Source: Toxorhynchites rutilus septentrionalis (Eukaryota; Arthropoda; Insecta; Diptera; Culicidae). From it: DNA of 64,000 nucleotides. The notes below the pieces were generated by a model, which had not been told where the DNA came from, ran no database searches, and saw nothing but the letters and a program-made list of their open reading frames with translations. The stretch lies in assembly GCF_029784135.1 (NCBI RefSeq), contig NC_073744.1, forward strand, positions 12,609,929 to 12,673,928, given 5' to 3'. A program made the position numbers and the translations under genes. This document shows positions 1-9,517 of the stretch, in pieces (the first letter of the stretch is position 1; every line of letters starts with the position of its first letter).

Positions 1-288
1 CGGGGGCGCCCTCTGCTCGTATACAAAGGTTACCGATACATCCGGAATGGAGAGTTCTGCGGAACGATTAACTGGCGCTGTTCGGCATACCGAAATAAAA
101 AGTGCAAAGCGAAGGCCATTACAGTTAAGCACAATGGCGAGGAGTACGTGAAGCTATCATATCCTGTGCACAGCCATACGCCAAAGGAGAGCTGCCACGG
201 TGAAGGCCATAGTAGGAAGAAGGTCCTCGCTAGATCAAGTATTCTGCGGTGTGAGGAAGCGGAAGACGATGACACGTGTTTCGGTTGA
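1..288 (+). CDS. mod(mdg4): FLYWCH module 1, alternative terminal exon (5' end outside window)
   Basis: Open in frame from base 1 to TGA at 286-288, 95 residues visible. The domain starts [15 protein letters not shown], continues [17 protein letters not shown] and ends with His-Ser-His, so the aromatic, Trp-x-Cys, Cys-x-Ala-Lys and His-x-His positions of a FLYWCH zinc finger are all present. A basic then acidic tail of about 35 residues follows. An ATTAAA hexamer overlaps the region just after the stop (288-293). The acceptor must lie upstream of the window. In dipteran mod(mdg4) such exons are joined to a constant BTB-containing 5' part, and the domain mediates protein-protein or DNA contacts in chromatin complexes. 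The symbol is inferred from the whole array; the domain call is direct. Confidence 0.75.
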   Translation, partial: RGRPLLVYKGYRYIRNGEFCGTINWRCSAYRNKKCKAKAITVKHNGEEYVKLSYPVHSHTPKESCHGEGHSRKKVLARSSILRCEEAEDDDTCFG

Positions 289-409
289 TTAAAACTCCCT
301 TGCTAACGATGAGCTGCAGTTTCATTCAATTTCCGTTCTATTATAGTGTTTTTTTTGTGTTGTGTACTCTTTGGGAATCGGGTTTTCTGACACATATCTT
401 TTTCCTCAG

Positions 410-669
410 GCAGTATCATCTACGTCCTGTCGAAGCGTGGCACCAAACATCTTTTCCACGACGGCAATACGTACACACCGAACGAACGCCCGTATCCGGG
501 GCAGCGAACTAGAACCTGGAAATGCACGCTGTACTACCGTCTCAAGTGTCGAGCCCGGATAGTGACCAGTGAAACGTACGGTCGGCCAAAGTTGCGGGTC
601 GTTGTCGCAGAGCATACCCACGAGAAGTTGTTCCCTCATCTGAGTGAAAAGTTTCGCAGTCTGTTCTAA
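410..669 (+). CDS. mod(mdg4): FLYWCH module 2, alternative terminal exon
   Basis: Acceptor TTTTTCCTCAG ends at 409. Two bases (GC) precede the first full codon at 412, and the frame runs to TAA at 667-669 (85 residues). The core reads LSKRGTKHLF, then RTWKCTLYYRLKCRARI, then His-Thr-His. The stretch between the first aromatic residue and the Trp is longer and Pro/Arg-rich compared with other modules, so this is a divergent domain. It has almost no leader: the domain starts within four residues of the splice junction. An AATAAA lies at 759-764, about 90 bases past the stop, which is distant for this array. A shifted frame starting at 276 overlaps this exon but has no domain. Confidence 0.72.
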
Positions 670-830
670 TTCAATGTTTGGTGGTGTTGACAGTGTCTAG
701 TCAAAGAATCGATCTCAATCTTGTCATGTGTGTCATTAGTATTAATTTGATATATAAGAATAAATTCTCGACAACGAATGCCTCTATCTGCATGCATTCA
801 TGTGCACGAATTTGCCTGTTACCCTATCAA

Positions 831-2340
831 AAGCGAGTCCGGAAAATGTGTGAAAAATACAGGGTGCGTGACGAATTTTTGCAGTAAATTTAAAATAGCA
901 ATTTCTCATGCTTGCGGAAAACAATTTTCAGATATATCTGGCAGCACTGGATAGATAATTCTGATAGGTATCAGATGTAGGCAAACAGTGTTGAGTAAAC
1001 GTGAAGATGTGAAGCGTAAAGGAGATAGTTTGGCCGGTAAAAGTGTCGGAAAAAAACAGTGTATTATATAAAGAAGGCTTGGAAAAGTGAAAAACTATCA
1101 TACGCACCTACCCGGTAGAAATATAAGTGCCGTTCTAATACTGCTGAACGTAGCAGGGTGAAAAAAAGTGATAAAAATAATCAAAAAGAATCCAGCGAGA
1201 TCAATGAGGTCCATGGTTTGGGAAATCGGGTGCTTGGATTCCTCAATCCGGCGAGTAATGGCGAAAAACCTTGGCCATAAGTCGTATGCGCTACGCAGAG
1301 GTCAATTCACCAAAATCAAATCACGGCGAATGCGAGTCCGCAAAATGTGTGAAAAATACAGAGTGTGTGAAGAATTTTTGCATTAAATTTCAAATAGCAA
1401 TTTCTCATGCTTGCGGAACAAGATTCAGACATATCTGGCGGCACTGGATAGCTAATTCTGTTAGGTGTCCGATGTAGGCAAACAGTGTCGAGTAAACGTG
1501 AAGATGTCGAAACAAGAGAGTAATCGGTCAGCCGTCCTCGTTTAATCACGTGCCGGAGCAAGCGTAAAGGAGATAGTTCGGTCGGTAAAAGTGGTGGAAA
1601 AGACAGAGTATTATATAAAGAAGGCTTAGAAGCAATACAAGTGCCGTTCCGATACCGCTGAACGCAGCAGGATAAAAAAATGAGAAAAGTAATCAAAAAG
1701 AATCCAGCGAGGTTAACGAGATCCATGGTTAGGGAAATCGGGTGTTTGGACCTCTAAATCCGGTGAGTAATGGCCACAAAAAATAATGTCGGAAAAAGCA
1801 GTGTATTATATAAAAAATGCTTGGAAAAGTGAAAAAATGTCATACGCATCTACCCGGAAGAAATACAAGTGCCGAACGCAGCAGGATCAAAAAAGTGAGA
1901 AAAATAATCAAAAAGAATCCAGCGAGGTCAATGAGATCCATGGTTAGGGAAATCGGGTGTTTGGACCTCTCAATCCGGCAAATAATGGTCACAAAAAATA
2001 ATAATGTCGGAAAAAGCAGTGTGTCATATAAAGAAGGCTTGGAAAAGTGAAAAGCTATCACACGCATCTACCCGGAAGAAATACAAGTGCCGTTCCGATA
2101 CCGCTGAATGCGGCACGGTAAAAAAAGTGGGATAAATATTCAAAAAGAATCCAGCGAGGTCAATGAGGTCCATGTATCGGGAAATCGGGTGTTTGTACTT
2201 CTCAATCCGACGAGTAATGGCCTAAAACCTTGGCCATAAGTCGTATGCGCTACGCAGAAGTCAATTCAAGAACGCTGCGACCAAATCACGGCGATTGGAG
2301 AAAACTAAAAACTCCTGAGTCGGCCGAAACATCCTCATCA
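831..2340 (+). repeat. Tandemly repeated left end of a mariner-type transposon
   Basis: A segment carrying the left terminus and the N-terminal DNA-binding part of a transposase is repeated in tandem. The string AATCCAGCGAGG (first copy differing by one base) recurs near 1189, 1701, 1918 and 2148, and GCGAGTCCG..AAATGTGTG recurs at 831 and 1329. The first two units are about 500 bp and later ones 210-230 bp. Conceptual translation of each unit gives IIKKNPARSMRSM and REIGCLDLSIR, a helix-turn-helix pattern familiar from mariner/Tc1 transposases. None of the copies is an open gene. Confidence 0.7.
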
Positions 2341-2369
2341 TATTAATTCTGTAAAAAATGTGAAAAATT

Positions 2370-3062
2370 AACGCATATCGATGGGATCTACATCATTTTG
2401 AAGACACAACTTTTAGGTATTTAAACATTTTACGTACATATTTTTATCTTGGTGTGTGTAGGTTAGGGTGCCAATGAAAATGGTCATCTCGAATTTAAAA
2501 AAGTTACCCCATAAAAAATGTTCAGCACCTTGAAAAAAATACCCTGTGCAAAATATCAGCTCAATCGGATATATGGGAAGGAGGCGCAAAGTGGACAAAG
2601 TTTGAGTTTTTTGGAAACCGAAAAATCACCGAAAATTGGGGTTTTCAAAACACGTCCCAGAGTGTCGATGTTTGACAAAAAAAGTCCGATTGAGCTAAAA
2701 TTTTGCATAGGGTGTTTTTTCGAGGTGGTGAACCTTTGTATTAGGTAACTTTTTGAAAGTTTAGGGTTGAATTATTCCTATGCATTCATTGGCACCCTAG
2801 TGTAGGTGTAGTGGACAACAATACTAACTAACACAATTTTTTTCTAACCAACTCAACAGCAAATCCAATTAACCTCATGAAGCAGCTTTCATTTGGTTCC
2901 TAGATCGTTCCTTTAGGACCTTTCTATACAGAGATATTTCAGTTTGAATGAAAAATTACCCCTTCATCTTTGATGATGAATAATTAAATAAACAACCATT
3001 GCACTGCAAATCGAAATGCACGAGGATAATTTGTTACTTCGACGAAAAAATAATTTAATTTT
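2370..3062 (+). repeat. Left arm of a long inverted repeat (interrupted by a MITE)
   Basis: Read outward-in, this stretch matches the reverse complement of 5833-6194. Shared landmarks are AACGCATATCGATGGGAT (near 2370 and 6194), CATTTGGTTCCTAG (near 2891 and 5975), ACTGAAATATCTCT-type sequence, and GATAATTTGTTACTT (near 3024 and 5870). The match is interrupted at 2464-2799 by a MITE. Arms of about 360 bp, about 2.8 kb apart, suggest a foldback or long-TIR element. Confidence 0.6.
2464..2799 (+). mobile_element. hAT-like MITE with 8-bp target duplication
   Basis: The ends are TAGGGTGCCAATGAA at 2464 and its inverted form TTCATTGGCACCCTA ending at 2799. The flanks GTGTAGGT at 2456-2463 and 2800-2807 are identical, an 8-bp target-site duplication. 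8-bp duplications and short TIRs starting with (T/C)AGGG are typical of hAT elements. The 336-bp interior has no coding sequence. Related copies lie near 4720, 41527, 48430, 57721 and 58435. Confidence 0.72.
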
Positions 3063-3065
3063 TTT

Positions 3066-5832
3066 CAAAAAAGTACCTAAAACTGGATTTTTATGGCACT
3101 TTACAAAATCTGCTGTAATTCTACAAATATTGCAGTAAGTGCTAATGTTTGCAGGTAATTTTTTAGCCTAGTGTATTCCCTAAACATCTGTGAACATTTC
3201 ATGTTGATACGTTTAGCCATTTTTCCTAGCCGATTTTTCAAAGTTTGGAGTAAATTAGAGGAGCACTTCATCGCAAATTGTACCCAGAAATACAGAATGC
3301 TCTGCGTACTTCCAGAATGAACGATTCATAACTTTCGTCTTTATGAGTGTGTGGATGAGGAGTGCGTGTATGTGTGGAAATGCGTATGTACAGCGGCGTA
3401 ATGAGGGTAGACAGTGCCCCTGGCAAACTATGAAAATGAAGTCCCAAAAATGACTTTTTTGATTTTCCCACTAGTTTTGAAATTGTGATATTCTGAGAAA
3501 ACTGATCACCCACCTACCAATGTTCACTTTGAGCAGTTTATTCGTATTCAAAAAACTAGAAGTATCATTGCTAGCTTCGCATATTCTCTAGTCAAATCTT
3601 TGCCTTGCGTGCTTTAGCTGAAGCAAAATGATCCACAATTGCATCTTAAACAAGGTCTGCTAGCGATTCTCTCTGGATCGAGAGAATCGCCAAGGTTTAG
3701 GTTCATTTTAGAACGCAGATAAGTTTTAATCAATTTAAGCTTGTTGAAACTGCGTTCGCCCTAGGTCCCGAGACCATGGAAACTGTAAAAAACAAATACA
3801 ATAAATAATGGCAAAATCAAAACCTGAAGTTTGCAACATTTTTCCAAGAAGCTAGCTAATAAGCTTTAATTTGATATGTCGACCATCTAAATCGGTTCAG
3901 TAGTTCACAAGTTATGAGTATTTGTAAGTATAATGTACGTATATTACAGTGTCAATGGATGTATGGGAAAAAAATGGCTTTCGGGTTTTGACGTAGGACT
4001 ACGGCTTACATTAAGGGTGCCAAATCAGAAAACAGGTCACGTTTTTATGAAATAAAGTTAACGTTAATAACTATTTTTGCTGCGAACGGATTTTAACGAT
4101 TTGCATACCAATCGAATCGGAAATTTTCTAAGATTTATTTGATATGCTATACATTACAATCCCATAGTCGGTATATGGTTGAAATTGATGAAAATTGAAA
4201 GCATTCCCATTTCCCAATACATTTGTTCTGTCCGTTTGTGTGCTTTCCCGAACAGAGCCTTGCATAGTGAGTGAACTGTAAAAATTCTCAGAATCTTTTG
4301 GTGCCCGAAACAACAAAGGTCGCTTATTCTGCTCGTTTTGTGTTTTTATTTTCCCTCGAGCTGTGAACACTAGCGAATATTTCACCTGAAGTTTGTTTGG
4401 ATGTTTCATTTTTATCGCTACAACTGTGTGCATCTGTTAGACGCGTGTTTGATGCTTGTTAAATGGCGATGCATGGAAGATGTATCTCGTTAAATACTCA
4501 GTGCAATGTGTTCATTGATATAAAGAAACAAATTGAGACATGTGACCAATTAGTGTATTGTTCTCGCAAAGGCAAGAAAGAATCGTTGCTTCTCGAAATG
4601 ATTCTACAAAACCACGCAAGCCATTTAAACTTTTCAGGAAAAGATCGCGTAGTTCTCCGTCCTAAGTGGTCGTGTCTGGGATACAACCCCTCGTATTTTT
4701 AAAAGAAACTTTATTAAAAGTGTCGATTCCCACGAAAAACTACCCTATGCAAAAATATCAGCTCAATCGGACTTCATTTAATAGTGTCGCACAGTCGTCT
4801 AAATTTTTAGTTTTTTGAATACCGAAAAATCACCCAAGGAGAGAGTAAAGGAAATCGTGGTTTTCGAATTTTTTTTTGATGCCAAATGTCTTCAAATTTC
4901 ATAAAAGATCTACTGTTATCTCGAAACATTTTTTTTTGTGAACTCCGAGCTGATATTTTGCATAGGGTAGTTTTTCGTGGGAATCAACATTTTTAATCAG
5001 GTCCCCTTTGAAAATTCGAGATGGCCATTTTCATTGGCACTATAACGTACATCTAATACATTTTATATCACATTGTCGCGCATTAGTGTAACAAATATCG
5101 TAATATCGTTATAAACCGCTTTGTATACGTATATAATATAGCATATGCGTAAATCGGTTTCACTTTTGCATGAATATGCAAGTTATACGCATCGTATACC
5201 TTACGAATGTGTCTTGGGTGTATGTATATCGCCTACAAATTTGGCATTTTATACGATTTAATATTTGCTGGGACGTTAAAGTGGCTATGGAGTTTACAGT
5301 TTTTTTTCATTTCTGTGATCGAGTAGTTTTAAAACTTTTCTTTTGCGTAATGAATGACATGATGAAATGCTTACTTCTTCATTTCCTTGAATGATGCACG
5401 CAAGGCTTCAACTCGTGGAAACTAGGCAATTAGGCAAGGAATCGACTCAAACTTGATGTTTAGCTTTGATAAAAATAAACTGTTAAAACAGTTGAAAAAA
5501 GTTTTTGTAATTGCGCTTGGTTACGTAAAAATTAAAACAATATTTCTAGTGTAGCGAAAACAAAAATTTTGTTATATAGACTTGCAAATTTAAAATTTAA
5601 AATTTGAATTTTTCCCCAAATATGCCATTTATTTTTTTTTAGAAAACTGCATGATCTTACACAGTAGATCCTGTTATAGTGAAAAGCTTATCAACTTGTT
5701 GCATTGCAACAAATTTCAACAGAATTTTTACATAAAAATGTCTCCCAAATTAATATCGTACATTTTTAGCAGCCAAAAAAAAGGAATATTGTATAAAAAT
5801 CCTGTCCACATTTTTGAAATCAGCACAAACAA
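3066..5832. other. Interior of inverted-repeat element, no gene recognised
   Basis: AT-rich sequence with no FLYWCH module and no recognised coding domain. Around 3861-3960 is an interspersed repeat (AATTTGATATGTCGACCATC) that recurs near 24460. A 101-codon open frame on the - strand (4128-4433) has no recognised domain and no splice or promoter context, so I do not call it a gene. Confidence 0.5.
4720..5042 (-). repeat. Partial copy of the hAT-like MITE family
   Basis: Shares the family phrases CAAAAATATCAGCTCAATCG, ACCGAAAAATCACC and CATTTTCATTGGCAC with the copy at 2464-2799. Only one recognisable terminus (TTCATTGGCAC near 5034) remains, so it is truncated or strongly diverged. Confidence 0.5.
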
Positions 5833-6194
5833 TTTAAATAATTTTTTTTCGTCAAAGTAACAAATTATCCTTGTGCAGAATTTATTGAAGTTTTCGGAAT
5901 TGTCAAAGACGAAGGGGTATTTTTTCATTCAAACTGAAATATCTCTATATGGAAAGGTCCTACAGGAGCATTCTAGGAACCAAATGAAAGCGGGTTGATA
6001 AGGCTTATTGGATTTGCTGTTGAGTTGGTTAGCAAAAAATCTTTGAAAAAACAGAAAAAAATATTTTTCATTTCTTCTCGGTATTGTTGACTACTACACC
6101 TACACACGCCATGATAAAAAAAATATATACGTAAAATATTCTAATACCTCAAAGTTGTAGCTTCAAAATGATGTACATCCCATCGATATGCGTT
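5833..6194 (-). repeat. Right arm of the long inverted repeat
   Basis: Reverse-complement partner of 2370-3062 without the MITE that interrupts the left arm. The continuous right arm shows that the MITE at 2464-2799 was a later insertion. Confidence 0.6.
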
Positions 6195-6309
6195 GATTGT
6201 TCACGAAGTTACAGCATGTCAAAAATCACTTAAAATTTCCGATTTGGCACTCTGTTCCTCTAACTTTTTTTTGTCGAGTGCGTGTTCTGCAGGATCTTGT
6301 TGTCCCGTG

Positions 6310-6460
6310 AATGACGAATGATTGCTGCTGGTCGTAATTTCATCTTCCAACAAGACGGATCACCTGCTCATAAGGCCAAGAAAATACAGAAATGGCATGC
6401 TGAAAATGTTCCGGAGTTTTGGGCGGAGGAAATTCGGCCCCCTAAGTAGTCTCACAAAAC
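6310..6460 (+). pseudogene. mariner-type transposase fragment (catalytic core)
   Basis: One frame reads FIFQQDGSPAHKAKKIQKWH followed by NVPEFWAEEI. This is the second catalytic Asp region of IS630/Tc1/mariner transposases, where F-x-Q-Q-D-x-x-x-x-H is diagnostic. The frame is closed by stops on both sides. It is the 3' remnant of the element whose left end is amplified at 831-2340. Confidence 0.7.
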
Positions 6461-6557
6461 ATTAAATAATGTACTAGAAAATATTTATCGCATCGCTAAC
6501 TGGCGTTAATTTTCTAATACATGTCGTTTACTGCAATAAATTGTCACGCACCCTGTA

Positions 6558-6968
6558 TTGACAGCCGGTACTATAGTTTCAGACTTTGCAAAGGCTACAC
6601 GTAGAATAAAATTTTGTTAAGCATTCAAAAGCATTCAAAGCATTCAGAAGAGTTAAGAAATCTGAAAACTTCAGGCGATCGAAACGTTGAAGAACCTATG
6701 GCGGCGAGGATTCTCCCCCATTTCAGTCCAGCACATCTGAACGTATTATTCCACTTCTAGAACTGATCGACAACAAAAACAAGATGGTCATTAAAATTTT
6801 CCATCGAGACCAGAGGTTAGCTGACAATTGCGATATGCAATATGTTCGATACCTTGATTCAAAATAAAACGGCTGCAAATTAAATTTGAATAGAGTTTCG
6901 ATGAATTCATGGATTATAATGACGAACGCGTGCTCAAAAATATCTATTAATTGATATCATCTTTCCAG
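6558..6968. other. Intergenic spacer before module 3
   Basis: I see no coding domain, repeat or RNA gene here. The only assignable signal is the pyrimidine-rich acceptor of module 3 (ATCTTTCCAG) at the right end. Confidence 0.5.
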
Positions 6969-7318
6969 ATGTTGTTCCCTACGAGATTGTTCCTCGGACG
7001 AGCATTCCCTTCATCGGAAGTGAAGCCAGCATTGCTGCCTTCGAAGCCGTATCCGAGCAGTTCCTGGTGAAGGTCGAGCAACAGATACAGGTTGCAACGG
7101 TGCGAGGACAGCGAGGCAAAACGAAGCTGCTGATCGAGGGTTACACCTACATTGTGAACAAGAAGAGCAATGGGAAACTATACTGGGGTTGCTCGAAAGC
7201 GGTGCCTTTCCGCTGCCGGGCACGGCTCATCACCGATATGTGTAACTTTTACGACGTAACGTTTAAGAATCTCACCCACAACCACAGTCCGGACGAAACT
7301 AAGTCTCACTGGAATTAG
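6969..7318 (+). CDS. mod(mdg4): FLYWCH module 3, alternative terminal exon
   Basis: The exon begins after ATCTTTCCAG (6968) with bases AT, then runs in frame from 6971 to TAG at 7316-7318 (115 residues). A leader of about 39 residues (acidic and hydrophobic, with no clear motif) precedes the domain. The core starts VRGQRGKTKLLIEGYTY, continues LYWGCSKAVPFRCRARL, and ends with His-Asn-His (THNHSPDE). All six FLYWCH hallmark positions can be read. An AATAAA is at 7353-7358, 35 bases after the stop. Module 4 follows after 155 bp, so this exon and the next are separated only by the polyadenylation region and an acceptor. Confidence 0.82.
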
Positions 7319-7473
7319 TAGTGTGATACTGTATGAACCGATACTATTGCAAAATAAACACTGTGTTTCAAGCGTACGCAAACGCGCTCTGGTCTCTGAT
7401 TTCGAAGCATGTAGATTCCCCCTGGATTGATAGATAAAATTTTATTAATATGTTTGTGGTTGTGATATTTCAG

Positions 7474-7826
7474 AGAAAAAAACACGCACCACGGGAGTTC
7501 TCATTCTGGCCCAGTGGACTTTCACCCCCGGACAGCGTGGCAAGCCGAAATTGGTGGTCGAGAATAATTCCTTCTTCCGAACCAAGGGCGATGCGCAGCG
7601 ATCCTACTGGTCCTGCTCGGCGTACAAGTCTAAAAAGTGCAAATGCAAGATCGTCACCCATCGGGACAGCATGGTGGTCAAATACACGCACAAAATGCAC
7701 TCACATCAGGACGAATTCAACGAGCAACTCAAGTTCAACCTTATCGAGGCGGATATAAACGAGTTCTACGAAAAACCCGTTGGCGGGGCGGCGTTTGTTA
7801 TTAAGCGAGAAGAAATGGCTATGTAA
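7474..7826 (+). CDS. mod(mdg4): FLYWCH module 4, alternative terminal exon
   Basis: The acceptor GTGATATTTCAG ends at 7473. Bases AG precede the first codon at 7476, and the frame ends with TAA at 7824-7826 (116 residues). The domain runs TPGQRGKPKLVVENNSFFR, SYWSCSAYKSKKCKCKI, then His-Ser-His. The second Cys is followed by Lys-Cys-Lys instead of the usual Lys-Ala-Arg, adding an extra Cys. The tail after the domain is about 38 residues, mixed acidic, with a final Met. AATAAA at 7827-7832 starts at the base after the stop codon. An overlapping frame beginning at 7450 is a shadow. Confidence 0.82.
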
Positions 7827-8000
7827 AATAAAGCGATTTGTAGTGTATGTTTGGATTTTGCTAGAGTTGTGAAATCAGACTTTGCGACGTTTCGTATTAA
7901 AGTGTTGACTTCTTATTATATACTTTACTTTGTTTTGTTTGGTTCAATCCATTAACTGTTCCAATGTCTCAACAAACATTTTTCACATTTTATTTTTCAG

Positions 8001-8332
8001 ACCTGCGAACAATTCTAGAGGGAGTTCATCAGTACAAGCAAATTCTATCGTGGATTGATCGGCAGCGAATTCACCACCAGATAGGCCTTCGGATGACTGT
8101 CGACCCGAAAGGGCGGCCATCGTTGCAGTTGGGCGAATACACCTTCTCCCGGAACAATAGCCACCAGAACAAAACATACTGGCTGTGCACTCAGAGTCGT
8201 TCGCTGAAGTGTCGGGCACGTATCATCACACTGGATGACACCGGGGGAGTTGTGCTCAAGAACCAGCAGCACAATCATCCGCCCTGGCAGCGTGGCTGTG
8301 TTGGAAATAAACGATATGAACATAGATTTTGA
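8001..8332 (+). CDS. mod(mdg4): FLYWCH module 5, alternative terminal exon
   Basis: The acceptor TTTATTTTTCAG ends at 8000. Bases AC precede codon 8003, and the stop TGA is at 8330-8332 (109 residues). The leader of about 33 residues contains a predicted helical stretch (GVHQYKQILSWIDRQRIHH). The domain reads DPKGRPSLQLGEYTFSR, TYWLCTQSRSLKCRARI, HNHPPW. The only AATAAA nearby, 8306-8311, lies inside the coding region 19 bases before the stop codon; no standard hexamer was seen in the next 90 bases. Confidence 0.82.
8306..8311 (+). terminator. Poly(A) hexamer inside the coding part of module 5
   Basis: AATAAA is formed by codons Asn-Lys near the C-terminus. With cleavage the usual 10-30 bases downstream, the transcript would end at or only just past the TGA at 8330-8332, leaving almost no 3' UTR. 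Confidence 0.5.
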
Positions 8333-8427
8333 TTTATTTGCTCGACCATGACATATGTACTTCAGCTTGCGAGTTTACGTAACGACGTGATTTCTACTCA
8401 TATCTTATTTTTTGTTTCTTTTTTCAG

Positions 8428-8669
8428 GATCGTCGAAAAAGTATAAAGAGCTAGTTTTTGTGAGTGGCCAGCGCGGGACTCCCAAACTGATCATCGATGG
8501 TTATTCATTTGTGCGTAATAAAGGTAACTTTCGGACAACCTATTGGCGCTGTTCAAAACTCCGCTCAATGGGTTGCAAAGCTAAGGTTGTCACGAGCCGA
8601 GATGACAACAAAATTTCCATCACCACGCCTGGTCATTGCCATATGCCTGACTACGAACAGTATGCATAA
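8428..8669 (+). CDS. mod(mdg4): FLYWCH module 6, minimal terminal exon
   Basis: The acceptor TTTCTTTTTTCAG ends at 8427. GA precedes the first codon at 8430, and TAA is at 8667-8669 (79 residues). It has hardly any leader or tail: the domain begins about 9 residues from the junction (FVSGQRGTPKLIIDGYSF), continues TYWRCSKLRSMGCKAKV, and ends with His-Cys-His about 9 residues before the stop. The central residue of the last motif is Cys instead of Asn or Ser. AATAAA is at 8679-8684. It is the most compact of modules 3-7. Confidence 0.83.
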
Positions 8670-8797
8670 ATGTTGTTGAATAAAACGTCTTTTAGAAGAA
8701 TCTGCATTGATAATGTTCTCTCTCTCTTATTATTTTGTTTCTTTCCCCTTCTTTACATCCTAATAATCCCACCCTAATAATATTGCATTTCTCGTAG

Positions 8798-9087
8798 GGA
8801 ACACCATCTGGATGGACACGCAGTACGAGACATACTCATACGTTCCCTTCACATACGTTACGGGACAGCGCGGAGCGCCTAAAATCGTTTTCGGCGAGTT
8901 CTCATACGTTTGCGCTAAGCATCTGAAGAACCGCAAGTATTGGATCTGCGCAAAACAGCGAAGTCGAAACTGCAAAGCGCGCTTGATTACAGACTCGGAG
9001 GATAAAATGTTCATCGCTCGCAACATCAATCATAATCATCCGCCAGACGCAACTAATCTTAAAAAAATAAAGGAGTCATTTTCATAA
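8798..9087 (+). CDS. mod(mdg4): FLYWCH module 7, alternative terminal exon
   Basis: The acceptor is TTGCATTTCTCGTAG (ends 8797), a TAG instead of CAG acceptor. GG precedes codon 8800, and TAA is at 9085-9087 (95 residues). The leader is Tyr/Thr-rich (QYETYSYVPFTYV). The domain reads TGQRGAPKIVFGEFSYV, KYWICAKQRSRNCKARL, NHNHPPDA. As in module 5, the nearest AATAAA (9066-9071) lies inside the last coding codons, 13 bases before the stop triplet. Downstream is a non-LTR retrotransposon, so this module ends the first dense cluster. Confidence 0.82.
9066..9071 (+). terminator. Poly(A) hexamer inside the coding part of module 7
   Basis: AATAAA spans a Lys-Ile-Lys codon run just before the C-terminus. 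The stop at 9085-9087 is 13 bases further on, so normal cleavage spacing would leave a UTR of only a few bases. Confidence 0.5.
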
Positions 9088-9517
9088 GAGAGAGAAAAAA
9101 AATAGTAAAGCAACATTTCTAGTGAAATGATGTCCACTTTAAATAACCTATTCCTTGACAGTTCGTGTTCTGCTCTTGTAGGATACGGACGTATCTCTCT
9201 CGTGCGCTACCATTGTTGGGAAGTATCTGTTTTTTTATAGATTGTTACCTGGGACACTTCACTAATCTTTTTTAATTTTGTTTTGTAGGTACTTCTTGGG
9301 TGCCGAACGGTGTCGGAAACAACTACCATAATGGGCTGTGCGAGCCCTTTATCGGGGGTATTTCCGACAAGCAAAATTCCATCTAGAGGTCGGTCGAGTG
9401 CAGTTGGAATTGCACTTTTGTGTAAACTCGAAGCAGCATCATCAATTATCTGGGACTCGATAAAGTATAAGGACACAATAGGGTCAAGTAGGTTGAAATA
9501 GTTTTAATTTTTAAACA

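Larger units (their letters stand above)
860..6555 (+). mobile_element. Decayed mariner-type transposon with nested insertions
   Basis: Imperfect inverted termini face each other: CAGGGTGCGTGACGAATTTT at 860 and the reverse complement of GTCACGCACCCTG ending at 6555, each flanked by TA (858-859, 6556-6557), the target of IS630/Tc1/mariner transposons. The left side holds amplified N-terminal transposase pieces, and the right side holds a catalytic-core piece (6310-6460). The middle of the transposase is missing, and a large inverted-repeat element occupies about 2370-6194. The element lies between modules 2 and 3. Confidence 0.6.

Noticed and set aside
4128..4433. 101-codon frame on the - strand
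   Set aside because: No recognisable domain, no splice signals or hexamer in place, and it lies inside the loop of an inverted-repeat element.
7450..7758. 102-codon + strand frame overlapping module 4
   Set aside because: Different frame from the FLYWCH domain, starts before the acceptor, and has no motif; a shadow frame.
9289..9420. Possible further module exon after TTTTGTTTTGTAG at 9288 in the common phase
   Set aside because: The frame closes after about 40 codons without any FLYWCH residue, and the sequence reads as the 5' UTR of the I-clade element.
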